A DNA stretch of 14,941 nucleotides from DASVAL01 sp035649575 (GTDB lineage: Bacteria; Planctomycetota; UBA1135; UBA2386), in assembly GCA_035649575.1 (NCBI GenBank), contig DASRJH010000162.1:1-14941 (forward strand). The letters run 5' to 3'. A program made the position numbers and the translations under genes. Positions 1 to 7,545 of this stretch are shown piece by piece (position 1 is the first letter of the stretch; the number at the start of each line of letters is the position of its first letter). The notes under the pieces are model-generated. The model was not told the origin of the DNA and ran no database searches. It worked only from the letters and a program-made list of their open reading frames with translations.

Positions 1-36
1 AAGGCCCCCAGCCTGGCGCAGCAGGTTCGCCGCCGG

Positions 37-2583
37 CTAGCGCCGAGCCCGGCGCGGGCGCTGTTCGATCACGTCGGGCACTTCGGGCGGCGGCGCGACG
101 TCGATCGTCACCGTGCCTTTCGTCTTCTCCGGCACCTGCACGTCGACCGTGCCGACCGGCGCCGGTTCCTGTGGTGGGCCCCCGCGGTCGTCGCCGCCCA
201 GGCGCTGCGCGTGGTTCATGAGCCTCAGCGACACGTCGCCGTGCGGCAGCGCGAGCTTCAGCGTCGTCGCACCGCGTGGCAACAGCAGGCCGCGACCGCC
301 GTCGTGCACATGCATGCCCCCCCACTCCGCGAACGGATCGTCTTCGCCCGCCAGCTTGCATTGCACGTGTACCCGTTCGACGCACGCCATCGCTCCGCCT
401 CCGCTCGCCTTCAGCTCGAACGTCACGTTCTCGAGCAGCAACGCGATGTCGTGCACGACGTCGGCGCCGCGCACGACGACGCGCTTCGTCTTCGCGATCG
501 TCGCGCCGAGCGCGAGATCGAACACCTCGAGACGCAGCGCGCCGTCCATTACCGGCAGCTCGAACGAGCCGTCCGCTCCGACGGGCGAGCGCGCCGCGAC
601 CATGCCGCTCCACTGGTTGCCGAACATCTCGTGTGGCATCTCCGGCATGGCCTGCACGAGCAGGTTCTCGAACGGCGTCGCCGCAGCGGGGACCGTGATG
701 CGGCCGCGCAGCGTGTGCGCGCGGTCGGCGCGGATGTCGACGTCGCGCACCACGTCCTCGGTGCGCACGCGCAGCGATTCGACCGGCAGCCACATCCAGG
801 CACCGGTGCGCGGCGGCGCGGGCAACACGAGCGTCACCTGGTAGTGCCCCGGCGCCACACCCTCGAAACAGAACGCGCCGTCGGCGCCGACGGCGTTGCC
901 CGATGGCCCGGACGACCCCGCGCTCCACGTGTCCGGCGCCGCGAATTGCTGCATGCGCGGGTCGATCCCGAGTGGCGTGAGCACCACGCGCCAGCCCGTT
1001 CCGATCGGCGCGCCGGTCAGCTTCCCGGCCACCTTGGCTGCCGCGGGCATGTCGAACGCCACGCCGGTGCGCGCCTCCGCGGTCTTCACGGTGACCGTGC
1101 TCGGCGGCAACAGCCCGCGCCCCTTCGCGAACACGTTCACGTCCCACTCGCCCGCGCCGAGCTGGCCGACGCGGAACGCGCCGTCGGCCCCGGTGCGCAG
1201 TGGCGTTTCGGCGCGATCGGCCCACTGGGCCATCATCAAAGCACCGGGACTCGTGCTCGTCACGGCGACCAATGCATCGGCGATCGGCTTCCCGGTCGCC
1301 GCGTCGCGCACGACGCCGCTGATGCTCGCCTCCGGTTCGAGCTCGACCGTCAGCGCCGGTGTGTCCGCGCTCCACGCGACGTCGCGCTGCAGCAGCGGCG
1401 CATGCCCTTCGGCGAGCACATACAGCGTGCCCGTCTGTGCTTCGTCGCGCGGGCCGTCGACCTCGACGCTGCCGTTCTCGACGGGCTCGGCTTGCCGCGC
1501 CTGCTGCGCGAGCTGGTAATACACCCACGGTCCGCCGTCCCTGCCCCACTGCGCCAGCGCGCGCAGCCTCTTGACGGGGGTACCCGTTCCCTTCGTCACG
1601 ACCTTCACGGTCAGCTTGCGTTCGACGGCGTCGACCTCGGGGGCCTCGGTCTGGATGCGCACGTCGACGGCGGCGCCGTTGCCGAGCGCCGAAGAGCCCG
1701 AACGGGCCGGCGCGCCTGGCTTGCTCTCGGCGACCGCGTGCGCGCGCCACCGCCCCGGGTGCACGACCGGCGCGCGGAACATGCCGGCGTCGTCGGCGAC
1801 GACACTCTGCGTCTCCTCGCTCGCTTCGTAGACGATCGACACCCGCGCGCCGGCGAGCCCCTGGTCGCCGTCCGCGAGCACGCGCCCGCCGATCCATCCG
1901 CTCTCCTGCAGCTCGATGTCGAGCGGCGCGCCGGCCGCCACCGGTTCGCGGCGTTCGACGAAGAAGCCATCGGCCGTGACGACGAGCGCCGAGCCGGAAG
2001 GAAGCGCACACGGCAGGTCGAAGATCCCGCCGGAATTCGTGCGCGCCCGGCACGACGGGGTGCCGGCTGGGCCGCCGCCGGACATCTCGCCGAGCAGATC
2101 CCGCGCGGTCACGACGGCGCCGGCGACGGGTCGCCCCTGCGCATCGCGCACGCGGCCGAACAGCCGCGTGCCCGGCACGAGCACGACGTCGCCGATCGCG
2201 AATGGCTCGCCGGTACGCAGCTCGGCCGACGGACCACCCTCGGGCACCGTCGCAAGACACGCCGCGAAGCCCTTCTTCGCGATCACGAGCGAACGCGCGC
2301 TGCCGTTCGCCGCATCGGGCGTCGTCGCATTGGCCGGAAGCGTGATGGTGAACGTGCCGTCCGCGGCGCTGACGGTGCCTTCGCTGCGCAGGATCTCGTC
2401 GGTCATCGGGCCGTCCGTGCCCGCCAACGCGACGCGCGCGCCGGCGATCGGTTGGCCGTCCCACGTGGTCACGCGCCCGGCCGCGGTGAACGGCTCCGCA
2501 GGTTTCGGTGCCGGCGCCTGCGCACGGGCCGCGGCGAGGAACAGGAACGGCGATGCCGGCAACAGCAGCGGGAAGTGGCGCAC
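37..2583 (-). CDS. Secreted multi-module carboxypeptidase-regulatory-like (Ig-fold) protein
   Basis: An 848-residue exported protein with a GTG start. That start is chosen because it gives a signal peptide (residues 1-22, a hydrophobic LLLPASPFLFLAAARAQA stretch), whereas the next ATG would remove it. The body repeats a beta-sandwich signature of the form G-x-V-x-D-x-x-G-x-P-[IV]-x-G-A-x-V, starting near residues 35, 143, 232, 422, 519 and about 625. This is the pattern of CarboxypepD_reg-like domains, and some modules are followed by a D-G-x-F strand ending. No peptidase catalytic motif is visible, so it is more likely a surface or periplasmic binding/structural protein than an enzyme. The C-terminus is basic (RPRRARR). 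Proteins of this type are common in Planctomycetota and related groups. It is transcribed away from the dinB-like gene, 202 bases downstream of it. The ribosome site is weak. The substrate or partner is unknown. Confidence 0.85.
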   Translation of the reverse strand: MRHFPLLLPASPFLFLAAARAQAPAPKPAEPFTAAGRVTTWDGQPIAGARVALAGTDGPMTDEILRSEGTVSAADGTFTITLPANATTPDAANGSARSLVIAKKGFAACLATVPEGGPSAELRTGEPFAIGDVVLVPGTRLFGRVRDAQGRPVAGAVVTARDLLGEMSGGGPAGTPSCRARTNSGGIFDLPCALPSGSALVVTADGFFVERREPVAAGAPLDIELQESGWIGGRVLADGDQGLAGARVSIVYEASEETQSVVADDAGMFRAPVVHPGRWRAHAVAESKPGAPARSGSSALGNGAAVDVRIQTEAPEVDAVERKLTVKVVTKGTGTPVKRLRALAQWGRDGGPWVYYQLAQQARQAEPVENGSVEVDGPRDEAQTGTLYVLAEGHAPLLQRDVAWSADTPALTVELEPEASISGVVRDAATGKPIADALVAVTSTSPGALMMAQWADRAETPLRTGADGAFRVGQLGAGEWDVNVFAKGRGLLPPSTVTVKTAEARTGVAFDMPAAAKVAGKLTGAPIGTGWRVVLTPLGIDPRMQQFAAPDTWSAGSSGPSGNAVGADGAFCFEGVAPGHYQVTLVLPAPPRTGAWMWLPVESLRVRTEDVVRDVDIRADRAHTLRGRITVPAAATPFENLLVQAMPEMPHEMFGNQWSGMVAARSPVGADGSFELPVMDGALRLEVFDLALGATIAKTKRVVVRGADVVHDIALLLENVTFELKASGGGAMACVERVHVQCKLAGEDDPFAEWGGMHVHDGGRGLLLPRGATTLKLALPHGDVSLRLMNHAQRLGGDDRGGPPQEPAPVGTVDVQVPEKTKGTVTIDVAPPPEVPDVIEQRPRRARR

Positions 2584-2785
2584 GCGCGTACTGTGCCCGC
2601 ACCGCCGCGACGTTCAACCCTTCTGCGCCGTCATCGCTGCTGGCGCGGGCAGGGACGGCGGTCAGCGCTCGTCGCGCGGCTGTTGCTTCGCGCCCGGCAC
2701 GAGCTCGATGCGACCGTCGTGGAAGACCGGCTCGCATGGCTTCACCTCGTCAACGATGGTACGGCGCGCGGACCGGCGAGCCAGA

Positions 2786-3295
2786 CTACGGACCGTAGAC
2801 GTTCTCGAAGTTGCTGCTCAGGCCCGCGTCCGGCAACACGACCTTCAGGTGGTGCTTCAGGTGCTCGACGTAGTCGGCCATCACGAAATCGAGCCGGAAC
2901 GGCCCAGCTCCGTCGATCGTCACGGCGTTGCCGAGGCGCGTCGGGTCGGCGCTCGCGATGACGTGCGCGAGGTGAAGGTTGTACGCGTGCCACAAGCGAA
3001 CGAGGTCGAGCCACTTCGCCTGCTGGTAGTGCTGCACCGCGACCCACGCGTCCTGCGCGTAGCCCACGAACTCGAGGTGGCCGGAGCTCGCCAGCATGCG
3101 CACGAACTTCTGCTGGTTGTTGCAGGCTGAATCGATCAGGTGACCGAGGATCTCCTTCTTCGACCACTTGCCCGGCGCCGGACGCTTGCCCGCTTCGGGC
3201 TCCGCGATCGCCGTGAGGAGAGACACGCAGCGTTCGACGACTCCGACGAGGTTCGCCGCTGTCGAGCGCACAGGTGATTTGGCGGGACCGCTCAT
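2786..3295 (-). CDS. DinB-like (DinB_2/YfiT-type) putative metal-dependent protein
   Basis: A 169-residue protein. The ATG at 3295 is preferred over an upstream in-frame ATG at 3343 because GAGG lies about 8 bases before it and the extra N-terminus looks non-coding. The sequence has the DinB superfamily layout, a four-helix bundle: PGKWSKKEILGHLIDSA (residues 41-57), QDAWVAVQHY, LWHAYNLHLAHVIA (101-114) and DYVEHLKHHL (141-150). The histidines at 52, 108/111 and 145 sit where family members carry a metal-binding triad. Family members include thiol-dependent metal enzymes and DNA-damage-inducible proteins. The exact reaction here cannot be told, and the name dinB (polymerase IV) does not apply. 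The tail NFENVYGP extends past the usual family end. The upstream repeat copy at 3301-3391 begins just before the start codon and includes the ribosome-binding bases. Confidence 0.85.
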   Translation of the reverse strand: MSGPAKSPVRSTAANLVGVVERCVSLLTAIAEPEAGKRPAPGKWSKKEILGHLIDSACNNQQKFVRMLASSGHLEFVGYAQDAWVAVQHYQQAKWLDLVRLWHAYNLHLAHVIASADPTRLGNAVTIDGAGPFRLDFVMADYVEHLKHHLKVVLPDAGLSSNFENVYGP

Positions 3296-3300
3296 TTCAT

Positions 3301-3391
3301 GCCCTCGGGGATTCCATGCTGCCTCCCGATCACCGAGAGGCACCGGCCATCGTCAGCAACTCAGTGGGTCGCGGCAAGGGGACGCACGCAT
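3301..3391 (-). repeat. Dispersed intergenic repeat, copy 1
   Basis: About 90 bp, alignable by eye, with small gaps and roughly three-quarters identity, to 4939-5031 in the same orientation. Shared blocks are GCTGCCTCC, CGAGAGGC, CGGCCATCGTC, GCAAC and CGCGGCAAGGGG. Read on the minus strand it contains a hairpin with arms GCCTCTCG and CGGGAGGC (3321-3341, 5-base loop). One pair is G-U in minus-strand RNA but A/C on the other strand, hinting that any RNA form is made from the minus strand. It lies between the CPBP stop and the DinB-like start. Confidence 0.65.
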
Positions 3392-3512
3392 CCGCACCAG
3401 CGGCGCGCGACCGGCGGTCTGCGCACTTCGCTCGTTCTCGACCACACTGTTCGAGCCGCACTCGTGGATCCCGGCTGATCGCGTCCGGCGGCGCCCCGGC
3501 GCTGACTCCGGC

Positions 3513-4262
3513 CTAGGGCCAGCCGTCGAGCAGACCTTCTCCGATCAGCGCGTACAGGTTCCACGCGCCGTGTACGCACATGCCCGGCACGAGGCTGCCG
3601 GTCCGGACACGCAGCGCGCCGAGCACGAGCCCCATCCAGAAGTGGCTCGGCAGGATCACCGGCGACAGGTGCAGGATCGCGAAGAGCGTCGCCTGCAGCA
3701 GCAGCGCGTCGCGCCGTCCGATGAGCGGCTCGAGCCGTTCGAGCACGAAGCCGCGGAACGCGAGTTCCTCGAAGACCGCCGGGCACACGACGACCAGCAC
3801 GACGGCGCTCCATGCCGGCCAGCCGTGCGTGCGGAACGGCTCGAGCACCACGAGCACTTCGAAGAACCACTTGCCGGCGTAGAACCAGGCTTCGACGACG
3901 ACCCCGATCGCGCCCAAGCCGAGTGCGGCCAGCGCCCACGCGCGCCAGCCGAGGCCGCGTACGCGCAACGCGCGGCCCACGGCGCTCCACTCGTGCGCGA
4001 CGAACGCGACGATGACGACGGCATCGAATCCCGTGATCAACGCGTCGACGAACGGCGACTCGTCCTTCGTCACGCGACTCCAGACGAAGCCGGCGAGGCT
4101 GCTTCCGACCAGCAGCCCCATCACCCACAGGACCGGGACGAAGCGCTGCCACGCGGCCTCCATCGCCGCGCGGCTGGACATGCCGCTCGCGCTCGGTGGC
4201 GGCTGCGGCGGCGGTGGCGCGATGGGCGGCGCGGGCTCGCCGGTCGGGTCGCCGCCGGTCAT
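3513..4262 (-). CDS. CPBP-family intramembrane glutamic protease
   Basis: A 249-residue polytopic membrane protein with the three CPBP (Abi/CAAX-processing-like) signatures. These are EExxxR in FEELAFRGF (E165, E166, R170), a histidine in FAILHLSP (H198), and HxxxN in HGAWN (H231, N235). In the family these residues form the active site of glutamic intramembrane proteases related to Rce1. Predicted membrane segments lie around residues 42-62, 76-90, 106-125, 150-165, 187-200 and 208-230. The first 27 residues are a proline-rich cytoplasmic tail (PPIAPPPPQPPP), unusual for the family. The start ATG overlaps the stop of the upstream four-helix membrane protein by four bases (ATGA), so the two are probably co-translated. 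Bacterial members act in bacteriocin self-immunity, prenyl-protein-like processing or unknown roles. The substrate here is unknown. Confidence 0.9.
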   Translation of the reverse strand: MTGGDPTGEPAPPIAPPPPQPPPSASGMSSRAAMEAAWQRFVPVLWVMGLLVGSSLAGFVWSRVTKDESPFVDALITGFDAVVIVAFVAHEWSAVGRALRVRGLGWRAWALAALGLGAIGVVVEAWFYAGKWFFEVLVVLEPFRTHGWPAWSAVVLVVVCPAVFEELAFRGFVLERLEPLIGRRDALLLQATLFAILHLSPVILPSHFWMGLVLGALRVRTGSLVPGMCVHGAWNLYALIGEGLLDGWP

Positions 4263-4846
4263 GCCGATGGTTGCCCGGCGGCATCCTGGGCGAGATCGCT
4301 GGTGCGCTGGTGCAGCGCGCTGCGGATGCCGTTCAAGAGCCCGACGACGCAGAAGACCTTGACGATGATGCCGCGCACGATCGCCGCCGGATCCACCACC
4401 GCTTCGACGGCATGCGCGGTCACGAACAGCCCGAGCGCTGTCGCCAGCGCCGGGATGGGCGACTTGCGCGCCCAGAAGTAGAGCCCGAGGAACACGACGC
4501 CGAGCCCGATCGGGACCGCGAACATCTGCACGGTCTCGCGCTCGACGGCCTGCCGCAGCTCACCGACGGTGGTCTCCTCGCCACCGTCCAGCTTCAGGAC
4601 TTCGGTGGCCTCCATCGTCGACAGGTTCTGCAGCGCGGCGTCGGCCTCCTTCTGGTGCTTCAGGCCGACGAAGACGCCGAGAATCAGCTGCAGGATCGCG
4701 ATCGCGAGCACCCAGCGCGCGCCGTTGCGCGTCGCCTTCGCGCGCCGATTCGCCGCGTAGCTGCGTCGCCGCACTTCGCTCTGGTCCGCCGCAGCGGCGT
4801 CGGCGGCGGTGTCGGAATGGACAGGTCGTTCGGGTTGCTCGGGCAA
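4259..4846 (-). CDS. Four-helix membrane protein of unknown function, paired with the CPBP protease
   Basis: A 195-residue protein I do not recognise as a named family. Residues 1-43 are hydrophilic: acidic first, then rich in Arg/Lys just before the membrane. Hydrophobic helices lie at about 44-62, 108-126, 131-151 and 154-173. Between the first two helices there is a charged 45-residue segment (63-107), which could be coiled or extracytoplasmic. The tail is short and polar. The stop codon overlaps the start of the CPBP protease gene (ATGA), a strong sign of translational coupling and possible joint function, for example as a partner or substrate of the protease (inference). The ATG start fits the composition change and lies shortly downstream of an AAGGAGG-like stretch on the minus strand (CGAAGGAGGCC, complement of 4851-4861), a good ribosome site. 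Confidence 0.8.
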   Translation of the reverse strand: MPEQPERPVHSDTAADAAAADQSEVRRRSYAANRRAKATRNGARWVLAIAILQLILGVFVGLKHQKEADAALQNLSTMEATEVLKLDGGEETTVGELRQAVERETVQMFAVPIGLGVVFLGLYFWARKSPIPALATALGLFVTAHAVEAVVDPAAIVRGIIVKVFCVVGLLNGIRSALHQRTSDLAQDAAGQPSA

Positions 4847-4850
4847 GGCG

Positions 4851-4859
4851 GCCTCCTTC
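4851..4859 (-). promoter_or_regulatory. Strong Shine-Dalgarno site for the membrane-protein/CPBP pair
   Basis: On the minus strand AAGGAGG ends about 5 bases before the ATG at 4846. It is the best ribosome-binding match in the window and supports that start. Confidence 0.6.
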
Positions 4860-4938
4860 GGCGGAGCAGCATACGCGACGTCAGGTGCGAACCGTCAGCA
4901 CCTTGGCGGCCGCATGCGGGCAGGTTGCAGGCTCGTGG

Positions 4939-5031
4939 GCCCATCGGGTTGCCAGGCTGCCTCCTGGACCACCCGAGAGGCGCGGCCATCGTCGGCAACC
5001 CAGCGGACCGCGGCAAGGGGGAGGCATGCCT
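4939..5031 (-). repeat. Dispersed intergenic repeat, copy 2
   Basis: Second copy of the repeat at 3301-3391, same orientation, about 1.64 kb away. It has perfect 8-base inverted arms GGGTTGCC (4946-4953) and GGCAACCC (4993-5000), which are degenerate in copy 1. It keeps the inner GCCTC/GAGGC hairpin (4959-4981). Together the two copies bracket the membrane-protein/CPBP gene pair. Confidence 0.65.
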
Positions 5032-5171
5032 ACATGCCTGCCCCGGGCCGCGCGAGGCCAGCACCAGGCCAACGTCACGCACACGTGGAGCGGCATTCGC
5101 ATGCTCAGCGCGAGTCTAGCGAACTCCGGCAGTCCTGCAGCCCGACCACCTGCTCGTGCTGAAGCCCAGTG

Positions 5172-6065
5172 CTACTTGCCGGACTTGACCTTCGGCTCCG
5201 GCACGCGGATCTCGAACGACTCCTTGCCGCACGCGACGACCAGTCTCAGTTCGCCCTTCGTCAGCGACGATTCGCGCAAATCCACGGCTTCGAGCACCGC
5301 GTCGGTGCCGAGCGCCGAAGCGGTGACCGTGCCCGTGGTCTTCTGCTTCTGGTCCGGAGGCGTGATCGCGCCGAAGCCGAACTGCTCCGTCGGCGCTTCC
5401 ATCCACGGCACGAGGGACGCCTCCGACTTGCCGAGCACGAGGTTCCACGAACCCTGGTCGCCGTCCTTGCCCTTGCTCAACACGGCGATCGGCACTGGCT
5501 CCTTCTCGCGCGCTTCGATCCGCTGCGACGGAACGCTGAAGACCGCGAGCTTGCCACCGGGCACGTTCACGGTCTTGTTGCCGAGCAGCAGCACTTCGCC
5601 CTGCCACTCGTGCTCCCCGAACTGCACCACGATCTTCGCGGACTGATTGCCCGCGACAGGCGCTCCGTTCTTCGCCCATTCGATCGACAGCTTCTTCCCC
5701 GGCTTGGCCGCCTTCTTGATCTCACCGGGAACGCGACCTTCGCGGCTTCCGAGTGCCTGCTCCGACCCCGCCACGGCGATGGCACAGTGGGTATCGTCGG
5801 TGCGCACCAGATTGATGCGGTAGTGTCCCGGCGCAACCCACGCGTCGCCGGCGAACATCGGCATCGACAGCTGCATGGTGCTCGCTTCGTTCATGCCAAG
5901 ACGCCATGTCTCCCCGACGGGCAGCTCACCGAGGCCGTGCTTGCCGACGGGCACGGCGCCGTAGGCGATGGTCGTCGTCCGCTTCTGCCATTCGAACGTG
6001 GCATCGGGTCGTTGAGCCGGCAGGGTAACGAGCGTGAGAAGGAACGCCGTGGCGCTTTTGTTCAT
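5172..6065 (-). CDS. Exported DUF2911-like protein
   Basis: A 297-residue protein. The start at ATG 6065 is chosen over an upstream in-frame start because it begins a signal peptide (MNKSATAFLLTLVTLPAQ). Residues about 22-100 match the DUF2911 pattern: a short strand giving IAYG, then LPVGETWRLGMNEAST, then a lipid-like beta strand with APGHYRINLV. In known DUF2911 proteins this region reads G-x-x-W-R-x-G-x-N-E-A-T and is followed by PAGTYSLF. The remaining 190 residues are a beta-rich domain (for example KIVVQFGEHEWQGEVLLLG) that I do not recognise. DUF2911 proteins are usually about 150-190 residues, so this one carries an extra C-terminal module. Function is unknown and the protein is likely periplasmic. 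The ribosome site is weak. Confidence 0.75.
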   Translation of the reverse strand: MNKSATAFLLTLVTLPAQRPDATFEWQKRTTTIAYGAVPVGKHGLGELPVGETWRLGMNEASTMQLSMPMFAGDAWVAPGHYRINLVRTDDTHCAIAVAGSEQALGSREGRVPGEIKKAAKPGKKLSIEWAKNGAPVAGNQSAKIVVQFGEHEWQGEVLLLGNKTVNVPGGKLAVFSVPSQRIEAREKEPVPIAVLSKGKDGDQGSWNLVLGKSEASLVPWMEAPTEQFGFGAITPPDQKQKTTGTVTASALGTDAVLEAVDLRESSLTKGELRLVVACGKESFEIRVPEPKVKSGK

Positions 6066-6085
6066 GGGCGGGGTCCGGGGCGCGG

Positions 6086-6113
6086 AGTGTATCTCGACAA
6101 GTCCTCGCAGTAA
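6086..6113 (-). promoter_or_regulatory. Possible promoter of the DUF2911-like gene
   Basis: Minus-strand TTACTG and TACACT are separated by 16 bases, with the second box about 21 bases before the ATG at 6065. The match to sigma-70 boxes is only partial, and the resulting leader would be short. Confidence 0.22.
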
Positions 6114-6159
6114 CCTGCTCGGAAACTTCGCCGGGCGGACCGTTCTCATTGCGCCTTGC

Positions 6160-6181
6160 CATGTGACCGCGTCGTCACGTG
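6160..6181. terminator. Possible hairpin downstream of the DUF1080 gene
   Basis: The inverted repeat CATGTGAC / GTCACGTG has a 6-base loop and one wobble pair. It lies 17 bases past the stop of the DUF1080 gene. No T-run follows, so a terminator role is uncertain. Confidence 0.25.
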
Positions 6182-6197
6182 TCGAGTGCCAGGGTTT

Positions 6198-7514
6198 CTA
6201 TCGCTTCTGACTGCCGCCTACGTTCGCGTCGAGGCTCTTGATCCGAACGTCGCGGAACTCCACGGCGTCGCCGTGACCGCAGAAGCCGAAGAAGCCGTCC
6301 TTGCGGTCCTTGCCCGTGTGCTTGTCGCCGAGCTGGCTCGGCAGTCCCTCGATGTCGGCGTCGACGATGACGACGCCGTTCAGCGTCACCGTGACGTGTG
6401 AGCCACGCACGACGACCTCCTCGAAGTTCCACTCCCCCACCAGTCGCTGGTAACCACGCTCGCTCGCGACGACCCCATACACCGAGCCGTGATACTGCCA
6501 CGGTTTCAACGTCGCGTGCTTCTCCGCGCTGTCATCGAGCACCTGCACTTCGAACCCCGCATACGCAGGATCGCCCGTGCCCGGATAGCGAACCGCGAGT
6601 CCGTTGTTCCCGCCCGGCGGCAGGCGGAACTGCAGGCGCACGGCGAAGTCGCCGTAGGACGCCTTCGTGAACAGATTGCCCGCCTTGCCGGCCTTGCAGC
6701 GGATCGCACCGTCGACGACTTCGTAGCTGTCGAGATCACCCTGCCATCCCTCGAACGAATCGCCGCTGAAGATCGAAGCGAACCCGCCGTCATCCAGTTT
6801 GCGCAGCAGCTCGTTCGCCTCGTTCGCCGGAATCTCGCGCACGGACAGGTTGCGGAAGCGGATCTCGCCGCCGTGCGTCTGCAGTTGCAGCGGTCCCCGC
6901 GCGGGCACCGGTCGCGTCCGGTCGAAGAAGTTCTCCATCACGACGCCATCGACCGTGACCTTGTCGTTGAGCTTCACCCACACGAGCGAACCAACCTGCC
7001 GGATCTCGAGCTTGTTCCATTCCCCGAACGGCTGGTCGGCGACGACGGGCGGAAACCGCGCGTGCTTCTCGTTGTTCCAGAGCGCGCCGCTGCCCTTGTC
7101 GGCGCCGAGGTTCCACTTGCCGCCGGCTTCCGTGCAGTCCCAGATCTGCACCTGCGGACAACCGCGCAGGTAGATCCCCGAGTCGGCCAACGCGACGGTC
7201 TTGTACTCGAGCACGTACTCGGCGTCGCCGAACGCCTGGTCCGTCGTCAGGAACTCGCCCTTGCCGTCGTTCACGAGCTCGCCGCTCTCGACGCGCCAGT
7301 GTGGGGCCACGGTCGCATCGTCCTCGGCGCGCAGCTTCGCGCGCGCGTCGGCCGGCATCGCAGCGAGCTTCCGAGGGTCGAACTGCCTCTGACCGTGCCA
7401 ACCGGCCAGATCGCGGCCGTTCCACAACGGACGGAACGTGCGGGCAGCCGCATCGTCAGCTTGTTGCGCTTGCAGCAGCGCGAGAGGGAACACCAGCACG
7501 CAGAGCGAACGCAT
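6198..7514 (-). CDS. Exported protein with two DUF1080 (3-keto-disaccharide hydrolase) domains
   Basis: A 438-residue protein with signal peptide MRSLCVLVFPLALLQAQ. The ATG at 7514 is chosen, but a GTG at 7526 adding four residues is also possible. Domain 1 (about 27-228) starts FRPLWNGRDLAGW and contains EYVLEYKT, SGIYLRG, VQIWD and EWNKLEIR. Domain 2 (about 245-427) starts FASIFSGDSFEGW and contains DFAVRLQFRLPPGGNNGLAVRY, YAGFEVQVLDD, GSVYGVV and EWNFEEVVVRG. Both follow the concanavalin-like beta-sandwich pattern of DUF1080/3-keto-disaccharide hydrolase, which some studied members use to cleave 3-keto-glycosides. Most family proteins have one domain of about 200 residues, so this is a tandem duplication that has diverged. 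It lies 31 bases after the truncated hemoglobin gene and may be transcribed with it. It is likely periplasmic and involved in sugar or glycoside breakdown. Confidence 0.88.
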   Translation of the reverse strand: MRSLCVLVFPLALLQAQQADDAAARTFRPLWNGRDLAGWHGQRQFDPRKLAAMPADARAKLRAEDDATVAPHWRVESGELVNDGKGEFLTTDQAFGDAEYVLEYKTVALADSGIYLRGCPQVQIWDCTEAGGKWNLGADKGSGALWNNEKHARFPPVVADQPFGEWNKLEIRQVGSLVWVKLNDKVTVDGVVMENFFDRTRPVPARGPLQLQTHGGEIRFRNLSVREIPANEANELLRKLDDGGFASIFSGDSFEGWQGDLDSYEVVDGAIRCKAGKAGNLFTKASYGDFAVRLQFRLPPGGNNGLAVRYPGTGDPAYAGFEVQVLDDSAEKHATLKPWQYHGSVYGVVASERGYQRLVGEWNFEEVVVRGSHVTVTLNGVVIVDADIEGLPSQLGDKHTGKDRKDGFFGFCGHGDAVEFRDVRIKSLDANVGGSQKR

Positions 7515-7545
7515 GCCGGCACACACTATCCGCCGCGACCGCCGT

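Larger units (their letters stand above)
4847..5171. other. 325-base intergenic region between the DUF2911-like and membrane-protein genes
   Basis: No convincing gene is seen on either strand; the open frames here are GC-rich shadows. It holds the ribosome site of the downstream gene and repeat copy 2 (4939-5031). It also holds a perfect 10-base palindrome CCGCATGCGG at 4910-4919 and an outer inverted pair GGGCAGG (4918-4924) / CCTGCCC (5037-5043) that would enclose the repeat. A short internal direct repeat, GGTTGC(C)AGGCT, occurs at 4923-4933 and 4947-4958. Confidence 0.5.

Noticed and set aside
1..36. Left edge beyond the stop of the secreted protein gene
   Set aside because: Only 36 bases are visible; no gene or terminator can be supported there.
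211..2961. 916-residue open frame on the plus strand
   Set aside because: It is antisense to the secreted multi-module protein, is extremely rich in Arg/His/Ala, and has no recognisable domain. Long antisense frames are expected at this GC content.
3168..4481. 437-residue open frame on the plus strand across the CPBP gene
   Set aside because: It is rich in Arg/Asp/His with no family pattern, and is antisense to a gene with clear catalytic motifs.
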